A stretch of DNA of 23,480 nucleotides, taken from positions 1 through 23,480 of the forward strand of contig JADGJH010000255.1 of NCBI GenBank assembly GCA_027596945.1, in the 5' to 3' direction. A program made the position numbers and the translations under genes. Positions 1 to 8,690 of the stretch are shown one piece after another. The stretch comes from Physocladia obscura. Its lineage: Eukaryota > Chytridiomycota > Chytridiomycetes > Chytridiales > Chytriomycetaceae. Each line of letters begins with the position of its first letter. Within the stretch, counting starts at the first letter, position 1. The notes under the pieces were generated by a model that was not told where the DNA came from, ran no database searches, and worked only from the letters and a program-made list of their open reading frames with translations.

Positions 1-957
1 AAAGCAATAGTCTTTATTCAATAAACAACAGTTTTTTCACTGAAACATTTATAACGGAAGTTTACGTTTCACATCAACATGCTTGAGACAGGGTCAAGCT
101 TAGTAGAGCAGCGTAATTGCACTGGTAAAGGAAAAATCCATAAAAGAGAACAAAATATCTCAAAAAAAAATAAACATTTTTGTTGAGTTGTTGGTGTACT
201 AAGTGACACCTAACATAAAAAAAATAATAATTAAAAAATGAAAATAGAAATAAAAAACACAAAGCGTCTAAAAAAAAAAAGTAATTTCTGACCACATTAG
301 GAGTAGATTGCATTCGTGTTATAAAAATGAGGGTCGAAAAATTTTGGTTAAAATTTTTAACCCTTTTAGCCAAGTTCTGAACATACATTTTGAAAACCAA
401 AAGAAAAAAAAATACCCAATAGTACACTGAAGATACAGAACACAAATATCAGTACAACGCCATACTTCAGTGTCAATTTTATGTCAAGTTCTGTTTTGAA
501 TTTTTACTTGTTTTCCATTCAGAATATATGTCTCTTTATGGAACTTTATTATATATTTTTTTAATTTTTTTTTCTATGAAAATAGAGGTTTATACTTTAA
601 TCGTACAGCCATATAAAACAGTCATCAAATTTTTCAAAATTTTACTGAAGTAGTTTATAAAATTTCGTTTACAAACTTTACAGTCAAGCTTTTACTGAGA
701 AAAAGTTTCACTTTCATATTTTTTTTGGATTTTTTCAAACTCATGTCTGAAATAAAAGACTCTGTACGTTCATCATATGTTCATTTTTATTTTCTTGGGT
801 TTAACAAAAAGTAATCTCATTACAAACATAGCCGGAAAAAAAAAACCGCGGAAAGCAAACCATGCCGACGAACGTGATTCCGTCGATTGTTATGGAATCA
901 AAAAAGTGTACAAGCTCGCCCTTGCTCAAAATACACAAACTGCAAAATTTTAAAGGA
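1..957. other. AT-rich intergenic DNA, no gene seen
   Basis: The stretch is dominated by A and T homopolymers. The one longer open frame, on the minus strand at 74-445, encodes a Phe/Tyr/Leu-rich string as expected from translated AT-rich DNA. It has no domain, no convincing start and no splice pattern. I searched it by eye for the two missing upstream exons of the bestrophin pseudogene that follows and found none. Confidence 0.6.
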
Positions 958-1459
958 TGGCTTGCCGATTCTTCTTGAAATCACTTTGTATTTGCAAAAC
1001 TTAGCTGACAAACTTTGCAAAAAAAAAAAATCCGTTTCAATTCCAGCTTCTCAAGCAATATCTGGACTTATCGACTCTTTTGCAGCAGTTAATCGTATTA
1101 AGGACACCCTTGTTCCACCAGTTCACCAAATTTATTTGAAGCAAACACTTTTTGTGTATCTATTAAGCCTCTTCTTTCAACTTGTGGGATCTTCGTTGGA
1201 GTGAATTACGATTTCAGTCTTGTTTCTTGCTGTAATGATCATTCTCAGAATTGAAGTCATTGACGAATGAATTGAGAATCCTATTGAATACAATACCTTT
1301 GGTATGTGGTTGAAAAAATTTAATAATTTCTGGCCTACTAACCTTAGTTCTTCCACAGACTTTCCTCAAGACGAATTCTCTGCAATAATAACGGCAGAAA
1401 TTACACAAATAAATTGGGAAGATTTCTTCAAATTCTTGGATGGCCCCGTGCTCTCTTGA
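958..1459 (+). pseudogene. bestrophin-like anion channel pseudogene (5'-truncated)
   Basis: The translated frame is a diverged copy of exons 3 and 4 of the intact bestrophin gene at 2071-3439. Recognisable pieces are LPILLEITLYLQNLADKL, then VNRIKDTLVPPVHQIYLKQ (against ERIRLTPIPAAYTIHLKQ in the intact gene), a hydrophobic segment, IEVIDE-stop-IENP (against VEVIGERIENPF), and DFPQDEFSAIITAEITQI (against DLAQDDYCDAISDEIAQI). Two in-frame TGA codons lie at 1202-1204, where the intact copy has the Trp of LGW, and at 1268-1270. The intron between exons 3 and 4 is still well formed: GTATGT at 1302, TACTAAC at 1336-1342, CAG at 1356-1358, 57 nt, same phase as in the intact gene. The frame ends at TGA 1457-1459. 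Exons 1 and 2 are missing. No frameshift is needed downstream of 958, so decay by point mutation is the simplest reading. Confidence 0.75.
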
Positions 1460-2040
1460 AACTCGACGTTTTGATTTAGAACCGCTCGTTCAACTCATAG
1501 AAACATCAAAGGTAGAACAACGTGCGCAATCGCCAACTGAAACACTTACAAACGAAATGGTACATATGATTTTGTCACTGTGGAAGAAATGACTGCTAAA
1601 TTAGTTCTTTTATATCAACCCTGTATAGTTGCAAATCAAGGTCGAGAAACTTTCATTTTTACCTGAGTAGAAAATTGTGTCATCAATCAAGTTAAGAAAA
1701 AGAAAAAAAAGGGAAAAAGAAAATAGTTTCGGCATGGGTTAACTTTAATCTCCGCCTTAGCACTTGGCAGATATTCCTTCTTCTATATTCTTTACCTACT
1801 TTGCGCGTACTCAGAGTACTTGTTAATCGATGCAGCACAAAGACAAAGCCAGATTTTATGGTTTTGAGCACTTTCCTTGGAATTTTTTTGGTGGATCTGG
1901 CCTCCTGGTTTCTATGTTATGTATACACACATGATAAAGTAACGCAAAATTTATCAAAAGTGGTGCACTTGAAGTTAAAGAGACAAAAGAAGCAGCAGCA
2001 AAAGCAGGAAAAAAAAAAAAAAGAAAAAAAATTCTAACAA
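1439..2040 (+). other. eroded coding-like DNA, family not recognised
   Basis: Several short frames with coding-like composition follow one another without a workable gene model. From 1439 an ATG frame reads about 50 codons (ETRRFDLEPLVQLIETSKVE). In another frame VTVEEMTAKLVLLYQPCIV lies around 1578-1635. From about 1740 a hydrophobic frame includes LALGRYSFFYILYLL and is cut by a TGA near 1860, then resumes as a Trp-rich stretch. The tail to 2037 is Lys/Gln-rich and comes from an A-rich run. This could be the wreck of a membrane-protein gene or parts of two genes; I cannot name the family. Confidence 0.3.
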
Positions 2041-2070
2041 TAAAGGAATTTTGATTAACAGAAAACGGGT

Positions 2071-3439
2071 TTACTGTCCAAAAATTTGAAAATGATGGGC
2101 GGCTGCTTTGTTACTGTGGGTCAAAACATGCTCCTTTAGCATTGCTTGTTCAATATTTTCCAGATCCATTGAGTACGGGGGAATCCAAGTGCCAGCATCC
2201 GGAACAGGATTCGCCTTCATTATTTGCGCAATTTCATCAGAAATTGCATCGCAATAGTCATCTTGAGCCAAATCTGCACGTAATTTTTGTCAAAATATAT
2301 CCATAGAAAATTGGGAATGTGACCATATATTACCGTTTGGGTCAACACCAAATGGATTTTCAATTCTTTCACCAATCACTTCAACCCCCAGCACAACAAA
2401 TGCAATAATGAACTGAATCGGTATAGTAAACCAACCAAGTATAGATGGGGCAAGTTGAAATGGAAGTGTGAAGAGGTACAATAATAGTGCTTGTTTTAAG
2501 TGAATCGTATACGCTGCTGGAATTGGCGTTAAACGAATACGTTCGAAGTGAGACAATTGATCAGTTAAAGCTGTAACCCCAGGCAGCGCTGCTCCGGCAA
2601 TAGGAGTATCGACAATAAATGCTTGCAAGGCGGTTGAGATTTTGAGGACTGGACTGACATTAACAGTTGCCATTGAAACTCGCGAACCGGCAACAAGCTG
2701 GAGGTCTCGGAGGTAAGGTCCAAGATCTGCATAGCGCGTGCCTTTTTCATCGCGGAGCTCGTGTTTAACAGCGGACGCGTATGCAACTAGCAAATTCATT
2801 GCAGCGGTTTTCCGTGCGAGTTCTTTGGAGTCTTTGCCTTTTTTGTGTTACATTCGCATTTCAGATTTTAAAAAGCCTTAATTTTTTATTTCTGTCTCAC
2901 CAGAAGCAAACACCCAAATAAGCCTAGCCAATTGACGAATATTGTAGTGGGTGTTACTCCAACCTTTACGACCTTCCCAGAAACGATCATACGCAGTGTT
3001 GACGCGGAAAGCAAGGAGCAAACTGAGCACCGTTCCCAGCAGTGATACGAGGATAATCGAGTTGGGAATCATTGCGCCGGTTCTGAGGAAGTGGATAGAT
3101 AAATTAAATGGGATATGATGATTTGTCATAATTAGAACAGAAAAAGCACCTCAGAAACGCGACGGTTGGTACCAACGTAAACACGCAAACCACGGCTGCC
3201 AACGCAGTGAAGCCAAGCACCGGCACGGCAACCAGCGGGACCACTGATCCTGTGCTCACCACACGCAGCATATCCCCCCAATGTTCGGAGCTCCGGTTTT
3301 TACCACGCAACTGGTGCCGCACTTGCGGCTTACGTAAAGATGGCAACCATTCATTTTCATTGCTGTTGCTGTTGTTTCCATTACTATTACTGCTACCTTT
3401 TCTCACTATCGACAGTGGAATAATCGTCCCGTTTCGCAT
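2071..3439 (-). CDS. bestrophin / UPF0187-family anion channel
   Basis: A predicted integral membrane anion channel of the fungal bestrophin-like (RFP-TM, UPF0187) family. Hand model, 5' to 3' on the minus strand: 3439-3150, 3082-2901, 2837-2334, 2273-2071. This gives 1179 nt and 392 aa, with introns of 67, 63 and 60 nt that are all GT..AG and phase-consistent. Family signatures are the N-terminal HWGDMLRVVSTGSVVPL, then FRVNTAYDRFWEGRKGWSN in exon 2, RIRLTPIPAAYTIHLKQALL and GVEVIGERIENPFGVDPN at the end of exon 3, and DLAQDDYCDAISDEIAQIM in exon 4. Residues 10-35 are Ser/Asn-rich. The ATG at 3439 is the first in frame; the longer open frame to 3472 starts with TTG. The substrate is not shown by sequence. 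It converges on a decayed paralogue at 958-1459 and diverges from the Cys-rich gene upstream. Confidence 0.85.
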
Positions 3440-3611
3440 TCCTCGGACTTCCAAAAATTTGTTTGAAACCAATTAGAACAGAAAATCTTTTTTCAAGACA
3501 CTACTGATAATCCCTGGAAGTACATTGAATGACTTCCAAAAATAACGAATTTTGAAAAAATAAATATTATAAAATGTGCTTTTTTTTTGAGAAACGAAAA
3601 AAAGGCATTTA
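3440..3611. promoter_or_regulatory. shared divergent promoter region
   Basis: About 170 bp separate the start codon of the bestrophin gene (minus) from the first coding bases of the Cys-rich gene (plus). It is AT-rich with T and A runs at 3579-3610. No specific factor site can be named. Part of it may belong to an unseen first exon of the plus-strand gene, because that gene lacks an in-frame ATG. Confidence 0.4.
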
Positions 3612-4507
3612 GTGAGATCCATCACCGTTACGATTGACGAAGTGGAACCTTTCAGCGCTCGTGGCAGCCATAACAGTGTCAAAAATGGCAAACTGTCCAG
3701 CAGTCAAAACACCAATCATGACGCAGCGAGGACCCAAACCGTTCAAACACAGTCTCTCCCAACAACGCCATTCCCTTCCATATCCAGTAATCGTGCGGTT
3801 TATCCGTTTCCGGTAATCCACGAAACACTTACGAGCGGCTTCTACAAACGTAAGCTGCCCGCAGAAATAATCCAGTTGATATCATTGTATCTCCCAAGAT
3901 TCTGCAGCAACTGCCACAAATACTCAGCCGAACTGAAAATCTGTCCAGCATGTCAAAAAGAATCATGCGCCTCTTGCATGTCACCTTGCGCTGGCAGCAG
4001 GGGAAACAATCAATCGCTATCATGCAGCATGGCAATCTGTGATCATTGTCTAGATTCAGCGATTGCTTTCCACGCCGGCGCATGGATTTATCCAATCACC
4101 TCAAATGCTCCTGCGAAAAACGCACGCGCAATGTCGTTGGGCCTACCGTGCCGAGAATCTTGCGGAAACTGGACTTGCTATACCTGTGGAAACTTTGTAT
4201 TTTTGTCCAACTCAAATCACCTTCGGCAGAATGCATTCTGCTGCAATGATCCCAACGAATACGACGCGTGTCTGAAGTGCAGTGATTTGTTTATAAAAAC
4301 CGGAACAGGCGGTTGCGGGCATGGATATTGTGCATATCATGGGACAACTTTTTGTGAGCGTTGTTTAGACGCATCTGATTCGGGAAGTTGTGACGTGATG
4401 ATAGCGATTTTGGATTTTATGGCAATGAGGATGATCGAGATTTAGAAGCTGCCGAATCTTTTTATGGCCTGGACATGACTATTCTGATTGAAATTTTAAT
4501 AAGTTAA
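3612..4507 (+). CDS. Cys-rich, probably zinc-binding protein with F-box-like segment; start and frame unresolved
   Basis: The open frame 3612-4445 encodes about 277 aa. The first 70 residues are Ser/Thr/Gln-rich and disordered-looking. RKLPAEIIQLISLYLPRF then resembles the first helix of an F-box. After it come dense Cys pairs: FCSNCHKYSAELKICPACQK, ESCASC, ICDHCLD, CRESCGNWTCYTCGNF, DACLKCSD and GCGHGYCAYHGTTFCERC, consistent with several zinc sites of RING or IBR-like style. I do not recognise the family. Two things are odd. The frame opens at a GTG with no in-frame ATG before the Cys region, so an upstream exon or an indel near the T9/A7 runs at 3579-3604 is likely; AG at 3611-3612 could be an acceptor. 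Near 4395 the coding character moves to another frame that reads DSDFGFYGNEDDRDLEAAES and stops at 4505-4507, whereas the 3612 frame ends in an unconvincing tail at 4445. So it is either an assembly error or a broken gene. Confidence 0.6.
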
Positions 4508-4902
4508 AACCTTCTTTTAATACAATAAACATATTCCATGATTTTAAGACATATTTTCAGAAAACTTTTTAAATTATTCTCACCACATGATTCAGCAGAA
4601 AAAAGTAACTTGAATTTTGGATTTGCATCCTCTCAGAAAAGAAGTAGTCTCAGCTTATCTTAAAATGTCCTCGGCAGTCAGTGAATGCTTTTATTGACTT
4701 TCAATGCGTCAAAACCAACTATTGCACAACCAAAGATGAAACATGTGTGCTCAACGCAGTCGCCGTGAAAAAAAAAGAGAAATCAAATGAAAAATCTGAA
4801 TATTTTTTATAAAAAATCTAAAAAAGTCTTCTCTAAAACAAAGAAAACAAAGAAAACAAATCAAAAAAAGAAAAGGGGAATTGATCTTGGCTCTTTAATT
4901 TT
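4508..4902. other. intergenic region between converging genes
   Basis: AT-rich 3' flank shared by the Cys-rich gene (plus) and the first PAN-like gene (minus). An AATAAA-like signal near 4522 could serve the plus-strand transcript. Nothing else is recognised. Confidence 0.5.
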
Positions 4903-5928
4903 TTAAAGGAGGAGAGCGACGGCAACAGCAGCAACGGCCGTAAGGGCGGCTGAGGAAGCGCCAGAATACAGATTCACTGGAACGGAGGTAGTGGTGGTTG
5001 AAGCGGCACCTACACCGTAAGTTACAGCAGATGAACTAACAGCGGGTGACGAAACCGCATATGTTGCCGCAGTGGTGGAAGAAGAACCAGAAGGCGATCC
5101 AGACGAAGCCGAAGAAGAAGCGGCCGAAGATGAAGTAGTGGAAGTGGTAGTTTTGGTTTTGGTTGTTGTGGTGGTTTGAACTTCGCCAGTAGAGGCTGGC
5201 TCGCCGGTTGTCGCAGGTTCGTCGGTTGTGGCCGGTTCGTCGGTTGTGGCCGACTCAGACTCACCGGTGGTAGAAGTGGTACTACTGCTAGTGGTAGTAG
5301 TTGTGGTGGTGGTAGTAGTAGTGGTGGTGGTGGTTGTGGTAGTAGTTGTGGTTGTACTGTCAGACGTAGTAGCAACAACAACAGCCGGGTTCGGTGTGGT
5401 AAAACCGCATGAACCACCATCATTGTAAATCGGGCCAGTGGCCGTCGAGTCAAAAAAGTCGCAAGTAAACGAAGTATCATTGAACTGGAAATGCGTACAC
5501 GCTGACAACGCAAGACATTCGCCACCACAGAGCGAGCCGTCAGGGTGTGAAGTGCTGCTCAGCACTGTTCCAGCCCACCCACAATTGTTAGCCCACTGGA
5601 GAGTAGTGGCATCGTTGAATCCATAGTTTGGCGACGCTGGACTCAGGAAACCGCAGACTCCCGTTGCCGCGGAAACAACACCAGTTGTGCTGTAGTCTTT
5701 GAGCCAGCAAGTTCCGCCGTTCTCTTCAGTCCAGACAAAGAATTCACATCCGGCAAAAGCCTGGCAGGCAGAACCACAAAGAGCACCGGAAGTTTGAATG
5801 TTGGTAATATCACCGCCTGGGTAATCACAGTTGTAGCCCCAGTCTTGGCCGTCCGGGAATGTATATGCGGACTGTGCGGAGACAGCAGTGGAGGCAACAA
5901 GAATGGCAAAAGTGGCGGTTGTAAACAT
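4903..5928 (-). CDS. secreted PAN/apple-like protein, Thr-rich stalk, probable GPI anchor (copy 1)
   Basis: A predicted cell-surface protein of 341 aa without introns. Residues 1-18 form a signal peptide (MFTTATFAILVASTAVSA). Two Cys-rich modules follow. The first (about 20-95) runs from WGYNCDYPGGDI to GGTCWLKDYSTTG; the second (about 107-176) runs from WANNCGWAGTVLSSTSH through SACTHFQFNDTSFTCDFFDS to GSCGF. Their Cys spacing and the TCWLKDY-type motif resemble PAN/apple domains, which bind protein or carbohydrate. From about 186 a mucin-like stalk has a run of more than 20 Thr, then repeats of TTDEPA, then Ser/Ala-rich sequence. The protein ends in a hydrophobic AALTAVAAVAVALLL with no polar tail, as in GPI-anchor signals. 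The ligand is unknown. It is a tandem, same-strand duplicate of the gene at 6677-7555. Confidence 0.85.
   Translation of the reverse strand: MFTTATFAILVASTAVSAQSAYTFPDGQDWGYNCDYPGGDITNIQTSGALCGSACQAFAGCEFFVWTEENGGTCWLKDYSTTGVVSAATGVCGFLSPASPNYGFNDATTLQWANNCGWAGTVLSSTSHPDGSLCGGECLALSACTHFQFNDTSFTCDFFDSTATGPIYNDGGSCGFTTPNPAVVVATTSDSTTTTTTTTTTTTTTTTTTTTTTSSSTTSTTGESESATTDEPATTDEPATTGEPASTGEVQTTTTTKTKTTTSTTSSSAASSSASSGSPSGSSSTTAATYAVSSPAVSSSAVTYGVGAASTTTTSVPVNLYSGASSAALTAVAAVAVALLL
5276..5362 (-). repeat. Thr-codon microsatellite in the stalk of PAN copy 1
   Basis: On the coding strand the region is almost pure AC-N codons for Thr (seen on the plus strand as GTG/GTA/GTT runs), interrupted by a few Ser codons. 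Such runs change length by slippage. Copy 2 of the gene lacks the long run, having only a short Thr stretch at the same place, so the run expanded or was lost after duplication. Confidence 0.7.
5587..5685 (-). repeat. 99-bp tract identical to 7223-7321
   Basis: Read base by base, this stretch of the first PAN-like gene is the same as 7223-7321 in the second copy, third codon positions included. The two genes differ at many sites on either side. It covers the linker between the two Cys-rich modules (STTGVVSAATGVCGFLSPAS and on). Confidence 0.85.
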
Positions 5929-6676
5929 TTCTGTGGATGTTTTTTTTTTACCACCCGAAGATTCAATTTGCCTGACACCAAAAAAAATTTTCTTCGGAAA
6001 ATCTTATCCAGATTTTCAGAACCAAATACCAATGCTTTCCGGTAATGGCGATGGATGCAAGATTCGATTAAAAAATTACTTGTTTTGTTGGTGCGTTACT
6101 TTGCATACTTTTTTTATACTTTTTTCGTTGCGATGCCCTTCTTACAAATGACGGGGTCATGTGGGCAGTTTTGAAATCACAAAAGAAATTGAAGTCTCTA
6201 ATGATATTGTTGCACGGAATTTTAAAGGACTTGCATTTAAATAAGAATCAACTCTATTTAATCGGCAAAATCCGGTTGTTCGTTTTTCTTTTTTTTTAAA
6301 AAGTTTGAAATTGATTTTTGATAGCTTCATCTTGAGTGTCTTGGCACAAATTTATCCATTAAAGACCCAGAATCTTTCCTTGAATTAATTGAATCTAGAG
6401 TATGCTACTTCCAACATGGGTAGTCCTTGATTCAATGGCAAAAAACAATGAAATGCAGGGTTATGATACATTAAAGTTCCTTTTCTCTTCTTCTCCAAAG
6501 TTGCTCCTCCATTATTTCCGAATATCGCGCATATTGTTTATTCCATGAAAACAGATCGAAATCGATTTTATTTCTAATTTCTATCAAAATAAAGGCTTTC
6601 ATGGCACAGGGAGGTAGCGAGAACAAAGGAGGAAAAAAAAAAAAAGAGGGGAATAGACGGGTGCAGGTTCAGAAGA
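5929..6676. other. intergenic region between the tandem PAN-like genes
   Basis: About 750 bp of AT-rich DNA holding the presumed promoter of the 4903-5928 gene and the 3' end of the 6677-7555 gene. Open frames on the plus strand near 5794-6151 are antisense shadows running into AT-rich sequence. No RNA gene or repeat is recognised. Confidence 0.5.
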
Positions 6677-7555
6677 TCAGAACATAAGAGCAACAACCAC
6701 AACAACCGTTGCAACACTTGAAACATCCGCGGCGGAAAGTAGGTTGGATCCATAAGTGCTAATGATTGCCGGAACATACGGCGTATTTCCAGCAGGGGCC
6801 ACGGAAGTTGTTGTTGTCGCTGCGCCTCCGCACTTTTCAACGGTTGTAGACGCGAAAGTAGTTGCGCCAGCGGAAATTGTTGTAACGGAACTAGCAGAAG
6901 CGCCGCTGTCTGACGAAGCCGAAGCTGGAGAGGAATCGCTCGTCGAAGCCGGCGCAGCATCAGTAGTAGTTGTGGCAGTAATGGTGGTAGTAGTATCAGA
7001 AGTACTTGCAACAACAACAGCCGGGTTCGGTGTGGTAAAACCGCATGCACCACCAGCATTGTAAATCGGGCCAGTTGCAGTGGAATCAAAAAAGTCGCAA
7101 GTCAACGAAGTATCGTTGAACTGAAAATGCGTGCACGCTGACAACGCGAGACACTCGCCGCCGCACAATGTACCGTCTGGGTGCGACGTACTGCTCAGCA
7201 CTGTTCCAGCCCACCCACAATCGTTAGCCCACTGGAGAGTAGTGGCATCGTTGAATCCATAGTTTGGCGACGCTGGACTCAGGAAACCGCAGACTCCCGT
7301 TGCCGCGGAAACAACACCAGTCGTACTGTAGTCCTTGAGCCAGCACGTTCCGCCGTTAACGTCAGTCCAGACAAAGTATTCACATCCGGCAAAAGCCTGG
7401 CAGGCGGGACCGCAGAGGGACGCTTCGGTTGCGAGGTTGGTAATATCACCGCCCGGGTAATCGCAATCGTAGCCCCAGTCTTGGCCGGTGGGGAACGTGT
7501 ATGTCGTCTGCGTAGAGACGGTTGAGGCAACGAGAAGTGCAAGTGCTGTCAACAT
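6677..7555 (-). CDS. secreted PAN/apple-like protein, probable GPI anchor (copy 2)
   Basis: An intronless 292-aa paralogue of the 4903-5928 product. A short signal peptide (MLTALALLVASTVST) precedes the same two Cys-rich modules, WGYDCDYPGGDI..GGTCWLKDY and WANDCGWAGTVLSS..GACGFTTPNP. The Cys residues of the modules are conserved between copies. The stalk differs: it is shorter, Ser/Ala/Asp-rich rather than a Thr run, and carries one extra Cys (VEKCGGAATT). The C-terminus is hydrophobic (SSVATVVVVVALMF) and compatible with a GPI signal. The first start codon, at 7555, is used because the signal peptide begins there. Cell-wall or surface location is inferred; the binding partner is unknown. 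Confidence 0.85.
   Translation of the reverse strand: MLTALALLVASTVSTQTTYTFPTGQDWGYDCDYPGGDITNLATEASLCGPACQAFAGCEYFVWTDVNGGTCWLKDYSTTGVVSAATGVCGFLSPASPNYGFNDATTLQWANDCGWAGTVLSSTSHPDGTLCGGECLALSACTHFQFNDTSLTCDFFDSTATGPIYNAGGACGFTTPNPAVVVASTSDTTTTITATTTTDAAPASTSDSSPASASSDSGASASSVTTISAGATTFASTTVEKCGGAATTTTSVAPAGNTPYVPAIISTYGSNLLSAADVSSVATVVVVVALMF
7223..7321 (-). repeat. 99-bp tract identical to 5587-5685
   Basis: Partner of the identical tract in the first PAN-like gene. The nearest differences are one base to either side (T/C at 5586/7222 and T/C at 5686/7322), and the divergence increases toward the signal peptide and the stalk. Confidence 0.85.
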
Positions 7556-8074
7556 TTTTTGTTGTGGGAAAAAAAAAATTTAATTTTGTTTGGTGGTCAA
7601 ATGATCCGGACAAGAAAAAAAAATTTTGATTGACAAGTTTTTCTTTTTAGTCGTGAAACGCTTGCTGGCGAAACATATTTCTTGTGTTTTAGGCATATTT
7701 ATTTTCAAAAGCTTATGGTTTGATAATACAGTGCATCCACTAATCTTTACAAATCAGAAGCACCCTGAATCACATGTTTTAAAAATTTTGTTAACGGAAT
7801 TTGATACGATGTTTTTAATTGAACGATGCTCCTCAATTCAAGAAAAACGACAATAATGTTTAAGTTATGCTATGTGATACGTACTCATGAAGTTGTTTGT
7901 AATTAGCTTTTTTATTTTTTAAAGGCTTTTGAATTCAGGGATATATATATTTTCCAAGTTTTCATATGTTCCCTTTTGCTTCTTCGTTAGCTTTAGAAGT
8001 CTTTAATAGGGACAACACTGTTTTGTTCACCCTAATTCAGGTGATGATTTTGTTACATATAACCCCAAATTTTT
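7556..8074. other. intergenic, upstream of PAN-like copy 2
   Basis: AT-rich sequence that must contain the promoter of the minus-strand gene ending its 5' side at 7555. A plus-strand frame at 7626-7856 has no supporting features. Nothing else is seen. Confidence 0.5.
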
Positions 8075-8430
8075 TTATATTGGCAAAACAATCACAAAAT
8101 TCAAGGCCACGCCAAGTGAGAAGCCGGAAATAACAAGCTTCCCCATATGCGGCGGGGACGGCGAGCAAAGAGAACACGGTACCGAGCGCAACGGCAAAGT
8201 CGCCAAGCACGTCGCTTCATATAGACACCGACACGGTGCCTTTCGTGCCGCTGCAGCCGTGGCCACGAAGGTCGCGTCTTGTGCACTGGCTGTCATTTGC
8301 TTTGCACAACCAATGTGAATACTCGCCAATAACATGCAGATTCGCAATGTTATGTGAGTCATATATGATTGAGGTTAAACCAATAGCAAAAATTGTTTGA
8401 TTTACAGCACCCATTCCAAACTGAAAATGC
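8075..8430 (-). pseudogene. decayed fragment resembling an MFS sugar transporter N-terminus
   Basis: The block 8100-8290 is clearly richer in GC than the DNA around it. Its minus strand carries pieces in the order of the early transmembrane helices of GLUT-type sugar transporters. HFQFGMGAVNQT (near 8425) recalls the helix-1 QFGxxxGVxN motif. GTKGTVSV, a TGA stop at 8217-8219 and DVLGDFAVALGTVFSLLAVP recall the GRK-loop and helix 3. In another frame MGKLVISGFSLGVALNFVIVLPI recalls the GRxxxGxxxG...VPLY stretch of helix 4. One stop and at least one frameshift break it, and the rest of a transporter is missing. The family assignment rests on these motifs alone. Confidence 0.4.
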
Positions 8431-8489
8431 GACAATATTAAACACTCACAATTTGTTAAAATGGCATTGATAATTGACGTTGGCAAATT

Positions 8490-8658
8490 GCTATTTTCTT
8501 ATCTGCTAGTCAAAACTTTTCATGTGTGAAGATAGAGCTGTGAATATAGGATGGGCCATATAATTTCCCTGAGTCTTCAGAATATAGAAAAGATAAATTT
8601 GAAGAATAATTAATTTTTTTTTTTAAAATTTTTTTTTTTAATTTAAATCTTTTTTAAT

Positions 8659-8690
<32 letters not shown>

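Noticed and set aside
74..445. 123-codon minus-strand open frame
   Set aside because: Phe/Tyr/Leu-rich translation of AT-rich DNA with no domain, promoter or splice support.
1202..1270. TGA read as Trp (alternative nuclear code)
   Set aside because: Only one of the two TGAs aligns with Trp, and other genes here, such as the dioxygenase at 18450, end with TGA at the expected place.
3609..4095. Minus-strand frames extending the bestrophin gene upstream
   Set aside because: They are antisense to the Cys-rich zinc protein, whose regular Cys pairs identify the coding strand.
5022..5528. Leu/Pro-rich frame antiparallel or out of frame to PAN-like copy 1 (also plus-strand Val/Gly-rich frames at 5176-5428)
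   Set aside because: Shadows of the Thr-codon repeat in the true frame, which has a signal peptide, Cys modules and a GPI-like tail.
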